A model generated the notes under the pieces. That model did no database searches. It was not told where the DNA came from and saw nothing but the letters and a program-made list of their open reading frames with translations. From positions 1-64,000 of the forward strand of contig CALGLU010000040.1 of the NCBI GenBank assembly GCA_937959275.1: 64,000 nucleotides of DNA, read 5' to 3'. The stretch comes from an uncultured Saprospiraceae bacterium (GTDB lineage Bacteria; Bacteroidota; Bacteroidia; Chitinophagales; Saprospiraceae). Numbering within the stretch: the first letter of the stretch is position 1; each line of letters opens with the position of its first letter. This document shows, piece after piece, positions 9,575-18,375 of the stretch. Both the position numbers and the translations under genes were made by a program.

Positions 9575-9592
9575 ACCCCTTTTGAAAGGGGT
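9575..9592. promoter_or_regulatory. second ACCCCT-N6-AGGGGT palindrome, upstream of the 1346-aa surface protein
   Basis: ACCCCT at 9575-9580 and AGGGGT at 9587-9592 lie in the 428-bp gap after the PAS-LuxR gene. The half-sites and six-base spacer are the same as at 8691-8708. The site is about 290 bp before the start at 9881. It may link that gene to the neighbouring regulator. It lacks a T-run, which argues against a terminator. Confidence 0.5.
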
Positions 9593-9712
9593 ATTTTATA
9601 CTCAATTAATTTTTTACTTTTAAACGCTTCTAACTGGGTTACTTCCTTCTGATTTCTAACATACATGGTAGATGTATCACCAGTTCCTAGGAATTTTAAA
9701 ACAATTCAAATC

Positions 9713-9802
9713 ATGAAACACCTTAAACACATCACTTTATTGTGCCTTCTTAAGAATAGCTTTCAATACAGTCAGTCACAAGTTACACAGAATAGTTATT
9801 AA
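9713..9802 (+). other. orphan signal-peptide-like ORF of 29 codons
   Basis: In the gap before 9881 a short frame reads MKHLKHITLLCLLKNSFQYS and stops after 29 codons. It looks like the beginning of an exported protein whose body is absent. A repeated word (AACTGGGTTACTT near 9631 and again near 9809) brackets the stretch, so it may be the scar of a deletion. It could also be a short leader ORF. Weak support; the rest of 9453-9880 holds no gene. Confidence 0.25.
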
Positions 9803-9880
9803 TGAATTAACTGGGTTACTTAAAACTCATATAGACATATAGAGAGAATAATCCAACAATTTAATTTTAAAAAACAAAAC

Positions 9881-12800
9881 ATGAATCAGCTTAAGTATAC
9901 TACGTCTTTATACATTTATATTTTTTGTAACACTATTCTTTTTGGATATTCTGATACAAACAATATCATTATTGGTGATGAAATAAGCAATGGTATACCA
10001 ACTGAAACGATTGTATTTACATGTCAGGACGGTATACAAAATGGCGATGAAACAGGAATTGATTGTGGCGGTGCAATCTGTCCGCCATGTAATGGAAATG
10101 GCGCATGCGGATCAGCTGTGGAGTTTCCCATGGTCAGTGCGGCATTGGAATGCCATCCTAGTTTAGGTGTTTTATTTAATCTTTACTATGAAGGTGGTGG
10201 TGTTAGCGGCTATCAATTTACTAAGAATGTTGATGGAATTTTAGGTCAGTTTACTCTTTCTGATCCTTTGCCAAATATTGGAGATCAATTAAGTGGTGTT
10301 GTATTAGGTTTTGGTGGACTTTATGGTACCCAAGGTTATTCGTTTAATGTTGAGACATTTGGTTGTGACCCAAATCAAATTCTATTTAGTGAAACCATTC
10401 AATCGATTGATTGTCCCTCACCTTGTAATAGCAATGTGTCTTGTGGGTCTGCTGCAGAATTTCCTATGATTAGCACTTCTCTTACTTGTGATCCAAACGA
10501 GGGCCCAATCCTTACGTTTTTCTATGAAGGCGGGGGAGTTGGCGGCTATCAATTCACAGTAGATACAGACGGCATTCTTAGTCAGTTTACGCTCAGCTGT
10601 CCATTGCCAAATATTGGAGATCAACTATTTGGAATCGTATATAATCATCCCTCACAATTTGGTATTCCAGGGAACACCTTTGAAATTTCTGTTACTGGAT
10701 GTGACCCCAATATTATATTATACACTGAGTTTGTCCAATCGATTAATTGCTTACCTGCATGTAATGATCCTTCTGATTACATTGCTTTGCGCGCACTGTA
10801 TTTAAGTACAGATGGTGACAATTGGTCGGATAATAGTGGCTGGCCTGACGCGAATTTCTTTAATGCTAATCCAACGATTCCTTCAGGAGTGAACATGTCC
10901 TATTGGAATGGATTGACTTGCCAAGACGGCCGGATTAATAACTTACAGATACCGAATAATAATTTAAATGGCTTTATTCCAACTGAAATAGGGCTATTAT
11001 CAGAACTTGAGAATTTGATTTTAGGAAGTAATAATCTATCAGGACCAATTCCAATTGAATTATGGGATCTAACAAAATTGTACCACTTAGAACTAGACAA
11101 TGGGTCACTGACTGGCCAACTACCTTCTGAAATAGGAAACCTCAGTAAGCTAAGCGTCCTCCTTTTAGACAATAACAATCTAAGTGGATCATTGCCAATT
11201 GAAATGAAAGCGTTAATAAACATGCGTTGGATTACGCTTAATGACAACTCATTTTCTGGCACGATCGATGATGATTTTTTTGATAATTGGGAACAAGTCC
11301 ATGACATAAGATTTCAGAGCAATCAATTTTCTGGAGACCTGCCAAACTCTTTAGGCAATCGGACTTCACTACGGGTCGCACTGTTTGGAAACAATCAATT
11401 CACAGGTTGCTTCCCCTACAACTATAAAAACCTTTGTACGAATAAGGACAACTTTCCAAATGCAGGTTTTGATTTTTCTGGGAATGTAGCTTTGGGAACG
11501 AATGATGGAGATTTCGATGCATTTTGTAGTACGGAAGCAGGACTATGTGCAACAACAATCGATTGTCATTGGATAGAGCTAACAATAAATACTGGCAACA
11601 GCCCTTTATTTTTTAACTATAATCTGACACCCTTTGACTACAATTGCAATGGCGGCACACGACACACAGGGGAATATTATCTAAATACAGAACTTCCGAA
11701 CACAAGTTTGTCTTACGTTCATGAATTAGAAGAAAGCTGGTATGGAATGAACATCCAAAATGAATTATATGATGGCTCAGACCTAACTCAAACCATAGAA
11801 GTTAAAGACCTTAATTCGGGTGCTGTCATCGTACCTCAAACTCCAATCGAGTATTATTTTGGATCTGATGTTTTCCCTGTTTGTAATCCACAAATCATCA
11901 ATCAAAATTTGACAGTGACAAACAACAATGACAGCGGACCAGGTTCACTTAGACAAGCCATCACAGATGCGAATTGCACATATGGCAAAGACGACATCAC
12001 TATACTAACTACTGGTACAATTAATTTGACCTCATGCAATCTTGACAACCCGAATGGTTGCTTCATCATCTTACCAGATATTACAGATGATGTCTGTATA
12101 ACTGGTAACGGGATCACTCTAACTTCAAATACAACGGGACGACTTTTTTACAATCGTTCAAATCTCACCATTAAGGATATGACCATTGATAATATTAATT
12201 ACAGCACTTTCCAAGGTGGTACTGGCGGTGCTATTTGGAATGGTGGAAGCCTCGACCTTCAGAATGTTACGATCAGCAACACACATACTTCAGGAGCTGG
12301 GGCGATTTATAGTTACGGAGATGTAGACATAGAGAATTGTACCTTTTCAAATAATAGTGCAGGTGACAGTGGTGGCGCAATATTTATTAATACTGGAACA
12401 TGTCATATTAATCATGCTACATTTTCTGACAACAGTGCTCCAGAAGGAGGGGCGATTTATATCTGGGATAATGGAACAATTGATCTGGAGAACAGCATCG
12501 TAGCAAACAGTGTCGGAGACGGCGATATACATTCAACATCGACTCAAGGAATAAATGATATAAATCTCGTGGAATCTTGTGTAGGCAATTGTCCTACATT
12601 CCTAATTACAGCAGATCCCCAGCTTGGTCCTCTTCAGGATAATGGTGGTGTAACCTACACACATGCCTTGCAAGCTGGGACTCCAGGATCTGTTGTCACG
12701 AGAACCATTCTATTAGCCAATTTAGCAGGATTTGCGACTGAGATAATTAGCTATACACCAAATGGTTGTGGAGCCGTGACTGTATCAGTCGATCCTAGCA

Positions 12801-13921
12801 TTATACAATATCCATGTAATCTCGGTGATGATGGCATAATTGGCACTGCTGATGATGGGATATGTAACGCAGGATGCTCTTATGCAGATGATGGGAATGG
12901 GTCAGTCACCATTAGCTTACTTCCTAGTGGAGGTGATCCTAATGGTAATGAAATTCCTCAATCTGCAGTATGTATGATAACTGTTAACGTTGCGCAATGC
13001 AATAATTCAAGTCCGGCAATAGATGCTCTTGCTGTGGGTTCTGTTTTATTAGACCAGCGAGGCTATGACATATTTAATGGAGAAAAAGATTTGGGTGCAT
13101 ATGAATTTGGCGGAGTTGATGCGGATGGCTGTGACCTTGTAGAGTTTGAAGGAACAGATATTATGGGGAACACTGAAGAATCAATGGCACATCTTATGGT
13201 TGGCGGAGATAATACGATAGATATGAATGCGGATGTTTTGTATCAGGCAGGTGAATTGATTGATCTCAAACCTGGATTTGAAGTGGTGCAAGGCAGTGTG
13301 TTTGAGGCACAGATAGGTCCTTGTACTGGACCTTCATTTTTACCTGTTTTAAGCCCAGCGACAGGCAGAATATGGATGGATCGAAATTTGGGAGCGTCAC
13401 AAGTAGCTACGAGTAGTACGGATATTGATTCCTATGGTGATTATTATCAATGGGGAAGAGACATGGATGGGCATCAAGATAAAAATTCAAACACAACATC
13501 AACTCTGTCTGTTACCGATGACCCTGGACATGGTGATTACATTATTGGTGATACAGAGTGGCGTATTCCATTTAATCCCAATGTATGGCAGGGTGCCAAT
13601 GGCATAAACAACCCATGTCCAAGTGGCTATAGAATACCCACGAAAGATGAGTTTGAAGCGGAACTTCAAAGTTGGACTAGCACCGATGCGGCCGGAGCGA
13701 TGGCTTCTCCACTTAAACTTCCCTTAGCTGGCTATCGAAGTTGGACAGATGGTGACGGTATAACTCTAGCTAATTGGCGTGGAAATTACTGGGCTAATAC
13801 ATCTTTTTCTAGTGTTGGGTCCAATTCAATGGATTATCTCAGTATTAGCGTAGATAATGCAGCACTAACCTCAAATGCTGCATCAGGTGAGGGTCAATCT
13901 ATAAGATGTATAAAGGACTGA
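9881..13921 (+). CDS. giant modular surface protein with LRR, beta-helix, coathanger and FISUMP domains, 1346 aa
   Basis: A signal-like hydrophobic N-terminus is followed by a Cys-rich linker. Then comes a tandem duplication of about 110 residues (about 76-185 and 190-295), each starting CGSA-EFPM and containing YEGGGV-GYQFT and LPNIGDQL. Residues about 295-550 are leucine-rich repeats of the plant-like type (LSGPIP, LDNNNLSGSLP). Residues about 690-1080 contain the choice-of-anchor-Q beta-helix start (DSGPGSLRQAITDAN). Near 1090-1150 is a 3-coathanger-stack module. The last 190 residues are a FISUMP domain (GRIWMDRNLGAS, CPSGYRIPTKDEF, SIRCIKD). Such chains are adhesion or matrix proteins on the cell surface. 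No catalytic motif is seen. Confidence 0.8.
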   Translation: MNQLKYTTSLYIYIFCNTILFGYSDTNNIIIGDEISNGIPTETIVFTCQDGIQNGDETGIDCGGAICPPCNGNGACGSAVEFPMVSAALECHPSLGVLFNLYYEGGGVSGYQFTKNVDGILGQFTLSDPLPNIGDQLSGVVLGFGGLYGTQGYSFNVETFGCDPNQILFSETIQSIDCPSPCNSNVSCGSAAEFPMISTSLTCDPNEGPILTFFYEGGGVGGYQFTVDTDGILSQFTLSCPLPNIGDQLFGIVYNHPSQFGIPGNTFEISVTGCDPNIILYTEFVQSINCLPACNDPSDYIALRALYLSTDGDNWSDNSGWPDANFFNANPTIPSGVNMSYWNGLTCQDGRINNLQIPNNNLNGFIPTEIGLLSELENLILGSNNLSGPIPIELWDLTKLYHLELDNGSLTGQLPSEIGNLSKLSVLLLDNNNLSGSLPIEMKALINMRWITLNDNSFSGTIDDDFFDNWEQVHDIRFQSNQFSGDLPNSLGNRTSLRVALFGNNQFTGCFPYNYKNLCTNKDNFPNAGFDFSGNVALGTNDGDFDAFCSTEAGLCATTIDCHWIELTINTGNSPLFFNYNLTPFDYNCNGGTRHTGEYYLNTELPNTSLSYVHELEESWYGMNIQNELYDGSDLTQTIEVKDLNSGAVIVPQTPIEYYFGSDVFPVCNPQIINQNLTVTNNNDSGPGSLRQAITDANCTYGKDDITILTTGTINLTSCNLDNPNGCFIILPDITDDVCITGNGITLTSNTTGRLFYNRSNLTIKDMTIDNINYSTFQGGTGGAIWNGGSLDLQNVTISNTHTSGAGAIYSYGDVDIENCTFSNNSAGDSGGAIFINTGTCHINHATFSDNSAPEGGAIYIWDNGTIDLENSIVANSVGDGDIHSTSTQGINDINLVESCVGNCPTFLITADPQLGPLQDNGGVTYTHALQAGTPGSVVTRTILLANLAGFATEIISYTPNGCGAVTVSVDPSIIQYPCNLGDDGIIGTADDGICNAGCSYADDGNGSVTISLLPSGGDPNGNEIPQSAVCMITVNVAQCNNSSPAIDALAVGSVLLDQRGYDIFNGEKDLGAYEFGGVDADGCDLVEFEGTDIMGNTEESMAHLMVGGDNTIDMNADVLYQAGELIDLKPGFEVVQGSVFEAQIGPCTGPSFLPVLSPATGRIWMDRNLGASQVATSSTDIDSYGDYYQWGRDMDGHQDKNSNTTSTLSVTDDPGHGDYIIGDTEWRIPFNPNVWQGANGINNPCPSGYRIPTKDEFEAELQSWTSTDAAGAMASPLKLPLAGYRSWTDGDGITLANWRGNYWANTSFSSVGSNSMDYLSISVDNAALTSNAASGEGQSIRCIKD

Positions 13922-14263
13922 TAGAATATTGTACACTACTGTTTAAATGTAAAGAAGCACATGAGACCCGCATTGTCATAAATATGGCCAGATTTACCTT
14001 AATGGATAATAATTTTCACCTCTTAGTTGCTCAACCAGATATCTAGAAAAATGTATTCTCCTTTCCTAAATATTTTATAGCTCTTGAATTATTTACTGCC
14101 ATTAGCATCTCAAATAGTCATCGTTTCTCAAAAAAGACAAAGGCAACTAGAGGCTCAAACACTAATGTATTATAGTATAATGACGAGATGTTAATTATTG
14201 TATAAACTCCTTTTCTTACTTCATTATTCAAATACTCAACCGTCATAAGAGAAACACAATACT
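13922..14263. other. intergenic region, nothing recognised
   Basis: 342 bp of AT-rich sequence between the 1346-aa gene and the Lys/Glu-rich protein. I find no convincing open frame, hairpin with T-run or repeat array. It probably holds the promoter of the downstream gene. Confidence 0.3.
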
Positions 14264-14740
14264 ATGAAACAGATACTAATTTTACTAGCATTATTAGCAA
14301 CAACTCCAGAATTGATTTTCAGCCAAAGTCATAAAGCATCCAAAACGGAAAAGAAACTTGAGAAAGAGAGCGCTAAAGCTGACAAAGAAATCGAAAGAGA
14401 AATAGCAAAGGTTGAACGAGAAGTCCAGAAAAATGAAAGAAAGGCTGACAGAGAGGCTAAAAAAATACAAGATGAGGCAGACAAAGCTGAAAAGAAAATA
14501 GAAAAGAAAGATGAAGAAAATGAATTGAGCAAAGCTGAAAAGGAAGCTAGAAAAACTGATCGAGATGCTGAAAAAGAGGCTAGAAAAGCTCAACAAAAAG
14601 CTGAAAAAACGCGAAAGAAAGCTGAAAAGAAAGAAAAAAAAGCTCAACGCAAAGCAGCAAGAGCACAGAAAAAAATAGACAGGAAAGAAAGGAAAAGACT
14701 TAAGAAATTAGAAAAGGAACGAAAAAAAGCAGAAAAATAG
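14264..14740 (+). CDS. exported Lys/Glu/Ala-rich helical protein, 158 aa
   Basis: The first 21 residues (MKQILILLALLATTPELIFS) are a signal peptide. All the rest is a charged low-complexity helix of K, E, A and R, with repeating AEK-EKKA-KA patterns and no proline, glycine or cysteine. It should form a single long alpha-helix or coiled coil in the periplasm. The low complexity makes homology meaningless. Similar proteins are often unannotated or carry misleading TolA-like names. No operon partner is evident; the next gene starts 236 bp downstream with its own repeat array. Confidence 0.65.
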   Translation: MKQILILLALLATTPELIFSQSHKASKTEKKLEKESAKADKEIEREIAKVEREVQKNERKADREAKKIQDEADKAEKKIEKKDEENELSKAEKEARKTDRDAEKEARKAQQKAEKTRKKAEKKEKKAQRKAARAQKKIDRKERKRLKKLEKERKKAEK

Positions 14741-14841
14741 TCAGCTAAACCTAAATAAGATTATACTGACAATGAATGGGAATTGCACTGCAAGATCGCA
14801 TTCTTATTTTTTAGCAAAATTGAATCGACTAAGTATTTAGT

Positions 14842-14933
14842 GAATTAAAACAGAATTAAGTCTCATTCCCACCAGAATGGAAATAACTTAGAATTAAGCT
14901 GGCACTAAAATGTAAACAACCTAGAATAGTGGA
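14842..14933 (+). promoter_or_regulatory. 11-bp phased repeat array A, upstream of the possible LytTR gene
   Basis: Five 11-bp units run without a gap from 14879 to 14933; four fit the core GGAAATAA / AGAATTAA / GTAAACAA. Two further GAATTAA units start at 14842 and 14853, also 11 bp apart. The array ends 43 bp before the start at 14977. The same unit recurs at 32551, 36891, 42931 and 44740, always in front of a transcription unit of the same locus. One unit per helical turn suggests a regulator that sits repeatedly on one face of the DNA. Confidence 0.6.
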
Positions 14934-14976
14934 ATAAGACCAAATAGCCACATATATTTAATTCACAAACTGAACT

Positions 14977-15288
14977 ATGACTGTAATCACTCAAAATAAG
15001 GCCGTTCAGAAGCTGAGAAATCAGATACCCCAGCAAATAAAAGCATTAATGGCCACACTTGAAGACGGCTCACTTATATGCGTAAGACAAACTGATACAA
15101 CCAATTATATAATAGATAATAAAAATAGGGTTTTTACAAGCCGACTAGGGGAAAACCCTAATATGTTAAAAAGTCTTAATGTACTACTTTGGACACAGGG
15201 AATGAATACTAAGGTATTCTACGAAACGAGACATATTCATATCGTTTATTCATCTCATCTACAGCTCCAAAAAAAAATGGTAGCTTAA
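14977..15288 (+). CDS. small protein, possibly a stand-alone LytTR-type DNA-binding protein, 103 aa
   Basis: No signal peptide or membrane segment. The order of features is like LytTR domains: a strand (LICVRQTD), then NYIIDNKNRVFTSRL in the place of the usual Y-V-DG-V--R-T segment, a helix (NMLKSLNVLL), then KVFYETRHIHIVYSSHL in the place of F-R-HRSYIVN---I. The length (103 aa) equals one LytTR domain. Similarity is partial and I rate it as a possibility only. Its promoter carries the richest 11-bp array in the window. LytTR proteins bind direct repeats spaced by about two helical turns, so it is a candidate regulator for the whole 16-47 kb locus and for itself. Confidence 0.4.
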   Translation: MTVITQNKAVQKLRNQIPQQIKALMATLEDGSLICVRQTDTTNYIIDNKNRVFTSRLGENPNMLKSLNVLLWTQGMNTKVFYETRHIHIVYSSHLQLQKKMVA

Positions 15289-15443
15289 GTTGTAAGTAAA
15301 ACAAAACGCATTGAAAACAAAAGCAATTGAAATACATTTTTTGGAAGATTTATAAAGTATAAATTTTCAAAACTCAGATTAACACCTACTTCCCTTCCAA
15401 ATGTCAATCTGATTCTATTTATCATCACCTCAAAGAAATTAAC

Positions 15444-16244
15444 ATGAATCATGACTACTTGTCAGTACTGGTCACTGAATTGCGATGCCATAAACGAATT
15501 AAATGCGAACCCCAACTCGCTTGTGAACATTGGAATAAAAGCTCATACGAATTGTGCACTAAAATTATAAGTGAGACATTACTCAATTCATTTAGCGACG
15601 AGGACATGTTTAAATATGGCACATCTATTTCTTACAAGACACTTCAATCAATCTTTAGAAAAGAGTATAAACTTAAATATCCAATAGACCCAAGATCTTT
15701 GAGTACGCTTACTAAAATCGTTCGCTTTTTGGGATATAATTCTTGGGCAGGCTTCATATCTGAAACCAATAAATCATCTGAACAAAATGATACGGTACAT
15801 AATGAAGAATCTCAGCTTATTAATTTTGTTAAGTCTGCAGTCAATAATTCATTTGAAGCCATATCAGAATTAACAACAACAGCGCTCGAATCCTATTATG
15901 ACAACCAGTACTCAGCATTCAAAGTACTAAACGAAATTATTAGTCACAATAAGGATCAGAAAAATATTATTAATAACCCGGCAAACCCATCCACAGTAGA
16001 AATACTAGATATCGAAATCGAAAATATAGGTGAAAACTCAGCTCGCGTAAAAACAAAAGAATATTGGCTACTTTGCTGGTGGAATAAAGAGCAGCAAAAA
16101 TACACTACCAGATTGAAAGATATCAACGATCATATTTACACCGTCATCAAAGACAAAAAAGACTGGAGAATATTGAATGATGCAACAATGAGTGATAAAT
16201 ATGAGCTCCAAGTATCTAAGGGAAATTCTGCAAATTCACAATAA
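15444..16244 (+). CDS. 266-aa protein with a possible N-terminal DNA-binding domain
   Basis: Residues about 60-115 read SISYKTLQSIFRKEYKLKYP, then DPRSLSTLTKIVRFLGYNSW. The pattern (S-TL-R-F, then P---TL--L--FLGY-SW--F) is a common N-terminal module of Bacteroidota proteins that I take as an HTH-like DNA-binding domain. The middle (about 130-180) is helical. The last 90 residues (VEILDIEIENIGENSARVKT to YTVIKDKKDWRIL) form a beta-rich domain like the NTF2/SnoaL-type effector folds, which is a guess. No signal peptide. It is encoded between the possible LytTR gene and the large minus-strand operon and could be a second regulator of that locus. A hairpin (16254-16278) follows the stop. Confidence 0.45.
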   Translation: MNHDYLSVLVTELRCHKRIKCEPQLACEHWNKSSYELCTKIISETLLNSFSDEDMFKYGTSISYKTLQSIFRKEYKLKYPIDPRSLSTLTKIVRFLGYNSWAGFISETNKSSEQNDTVHNEESQLINFVKSAVNNSFEAISELTTTALESYYDNQYSAFKVLNEIISHNKDQKNIINNPANPSTVEILDIEIENIGENSARVKTKEYWLLCWWNKEQQKYTTRLKDINDHIYTVIKDKKDWRILNDATMSDKYELQVSKGNSANSQ

Positions 16245-16253
16245 GAAAAAACC

Positions 16254-16278
16254 ATCAAATATCCTATAACTATTTGAT
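16254..16278 (+). terminator. weak hairpin after the 266-aa gene
   Basis: ATCAAATA at 16254-16261 pairs perfectly with TATTTGAT at 16271-16278 across a 9-nt loop, ten bases after the stop codon. The stem is AT-only and no real T-run follows, so it is a weak candidate terminator. Confidence 0.3.
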
Positions 16279-16401
16279 ACTTCTATGTTACATGCATTAG
16301 CTTTTGCTTCCAAATTTTTTATATCCACTAAATTAAGGAATCACAAGGTTTCTGCTTTGTGTGCAGATGCGAGACCATTCGTTCGATGAAGGAAGAAATG
16401 A

Positions 16402-16512
16402 TCACGATTCCCGCAGCAAATACTTGATCACTGCTTCACAGGAGTAAAAGTTTCCTTTTTCTGAAGGGGTGCCATCCAGTTGCAAGGCGAGGTGGTCAGA
16501 CAAGTAAGCCAT
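16402..16512 (-). other. 36-codon ORF in a GC-richer patch, possible gene remnant
   Basis: Between the 266-aa gene and the operon end, the minus strand reads MAYLSDHLALQLDGTPSEKG and stops after 36 codons. Base composition is visibly higher in G+C than the flanks, unlike random intergenic DNA here. I recognise no family. It could be a scar of an older gene or a small ORF. The remainder of 16245-16542 holds nothing I can name. Confidence 0.2.
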
Positions 16513-16542
16513 AACCTCACTAATAAATAGTATAAGTAATAT

Positions 16543-16908
16543 TTACAAGGTTTCGTTAAGTCTTTCTATCTGAGCATTATATACAAGATCGCTATCGAGA
16601 CAATTAAGATGACTTGGCTTCTTTGTCCAAGCTATCAATTCAGAGATAAGTTGTTTGTTGTCTTTACTGCCATTTATTTTCTCAATTAAAAGAGCATATT
16701 CTGCTTGCAGATTTTCACAAGCATTTGTTATCGCCGTACCCTCACTAAGATTAGCTTCGCCAAAAATAGTAGGTTCTTCAGTGTTTGCATTTTGAGGACT
16801 TACAATATTCTCCTCTTCACCTTTCGGCTCAATAATAGTACTATTATGGCATGCACAAAACAAACAAGACATGACGGCAAAACTTAAGTATACATAATTT
16901 GATCTCAT
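16543..16908 (-). CDS. small predicted lipoprotein, last gene of the envelope operon, 121 aa
   Basis: The N-terminus has a charged start, a hydrophobic stretch (YLSFAVMSCLF) and then CAC, so Cys20 is a plausible lipidation site. The rest is short and polar, with two further cysteines near the end (NACENL and LNCLDS) that may form a disulfide. The charged EPKGEEENI linker suggests a flexible tether. It follows the FtsX-like gene by 6 bp and so belongs to the same transcript. I recognise no family. Its place after an ABC/FtsX pair suggests an outer- or inner-membrane accessory of that complex. Confidence 0.55.
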   Translation of the reverse strand: MRSNYVYLSFAVMSCLFCACHNSTIIEPKGEEENIVSPQNANTEEPTIFGEANLSEGTAITNACENLQAEYALLIEKINGSKDNKQLISELIAWTKKPSHLNCLDSDLVYNAQIERLNETL

Positions 16909-16914
16909 AATAAA

Positions 16915-18366
16915 TTATCGTTTATAAATTAAATCACCTGGCGTCTTATTTAGCATAAACCGTAAAATCTTACTGCAAAAGAAAAATATAGACACAAAAG
17001 AAGCAACCCAAGAAAAAAGAATGACAGATGAGTAGACTGATATAATATCCAAGGATAATCTATCAGTAATGACTTGAAATATATAGAGTGTAACAAGTGC
17101 AATTACACTAGAATATAAAAATAATTTACCGCAGATCACTGAATATGATCTGATTATCTTTTCATTCGGTAAGCCAAATGCCTTTAAGGTGCCTATGCTC
17201 TTCCGTATTCTAGTAATATGACTTTCCAAAATATGATATAAGAACAACATAATAGATGACAAACTAAGAATAACAATAATGATTGAAGTCGACATAGCCA
17301 TCTTAGCTACTTTAACAAAGTTTTGTTTAGACTTGACATCATGCAACGAAATTAGAAAGCCATGTTTTTTTTCTAAATAATCCTGTAACTCCCCTACTTT
17401 TTCCAAGGAGTTAAAATTAAATGTCAAATAATATGGATCTTCTATTTTACATGCTTTGTGGGAGTTACATTCAAAATCAGTAACCGGCAAAACCTGCTTT
17501 CGCTTCGCAAATTTATACACCTCATCCTGATCATAAAATGTATCAAGACTCATCGTGAGCCAGTTGTAGTAAAATTCATTAATCTTTTTACGTTTTATAT
17601 CAGAATAGACAACATTAGCACCACTGGCCTCTTCGAAGTCCTTTATAAATCCCTCGACCTCAATAGAATCTCTTAATAAAGTTTTGACATTATTCGTATT
17701 AGTAGTTGGCCTTAATTTATGATTAGCGCATTGCAGCTGAAGTATACCCATCATATGCTCAGAGACAAGCACATCACAATTATCTGGCAGCTGATCTGCA
17801 GATCCAATGATAGGTAAGTAAGTATACTTATCATCAAGAATGGAAACAAACAAGTTATCTTTTCTTCGTTTATCAGTTCCATATATATTTGGATTAATAA
17901 TGACCCAACATTCATTTTCAAGTTCAGCCTGACTAACCTGAATCTTGTTCTCCTCCATTATTCTTTCAAGAAGTTTAGAATTCGTGTCTATAGATCTGAT
18001 GCGTAGTTTCCCAAGTGACTGTTTAGTAATTTCATTGATTGCTTCGATATGTTGGATATTATAATAGGTCACTGTGTCCAACAAGTACTCTTCTCGCAAT
18101 GACTCTCCTTCAAACGAGCTAATGATTTGTTCAGCCTCTAATACTTTATGGTTAGGGATATCCAATGACACCCAATTCGTATATGGATTTTCCATTTCTA
18201 CCCTCAGATTATCTATATAATTCTGAAGGAAGCTTAATGCAAAATAGCCTACCAATAAAATAGATGTTAATATCAAGAGATTATATTTTCTAACTCCTAA
18301 TAACTTCTTGAACTCTTGTTTGTAAAACAGTTGATCAAAATAATTTCTCCTTCTTTTCTCTTCCAT
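16915..18366 (-). CDS. FtsX/MacB-type ABC permease, 483 aa
   Basis: One TM segment near residues 29-49 (LLILTSILLVGYFALSFLQ) is followed by a long extracytoplasmic domain (about 50-350). Three more TM segments follow (about 360-385, 410-430 and 445-470). This 1+3 arrangement with a large periplasmic domain between TM1 and TM2 is that of FtsX/MacB/LolE permeases. The segment RIRKSIGTLKAFGLPNEKII between TM2 and TM3 is the typical coupling region contacting the ATPase. It lies 9 bp after the ABC ATPase gene. It probably forms a mechanotransmission-type complex with it, driving the envelope machine rather than importing a solute. Confidence 0.8.
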   Translation of the reverse strand: MEEKRRRNYFDQLFYKQEFKKLLGVRKYNLLILTSILLVGYFALSFLQNYIDNLRVEMENPYTNWVSLDIPNHKVLEAEQIISSFEGESLREEYLLDTVTYYNIQHIEAINEITKQSLGKLRIRSIDTNSKLLERIMEENKIQVSQAELENECWVIINPNIYGTDKRRKDNLFVSILDDKYTYLPIIGSADQLPDNCDVLVSEHMMGILQLQCANHKLRPTTNTNNVKTLLRDSIEVEGFIKDFEEASGANVVYSDIKRKKINEFYYNWLTMSLDTFYDQDEVYKFAKRKQVLPVTDFECNSHKACKIEDPYYLTFNFNSLEKVGELQDYLEKKHGFLISLHDVKSKQNFVKVAKMAMSTSIIIVILSLSSIMLFLYHILESHITRIRKSIGTLKAFGLPNEKIIRSYSVICGKLFLYSSVIALVTLYIFQVITDRLSLDIISVYSSVILFSWVASFVSIFFFCSKILRFMLNKTPGDLIYKR

Positions 18367-18375
18367 TTGTCTACT

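Noticed and set aside
14294-14647. Phe/Ser-rich frame antisense to the Lys/Glu-rich protein
   Set aside because: It is the complementary reading of AAA/GAA codons and has no independent support.
14899-14914. Sigma-54 promoter TGGCAC-N5-TGTAA inside array A
   Set aside because: The -12 half deviates too much, and the sequence is explained by the 11-bp repeat array.
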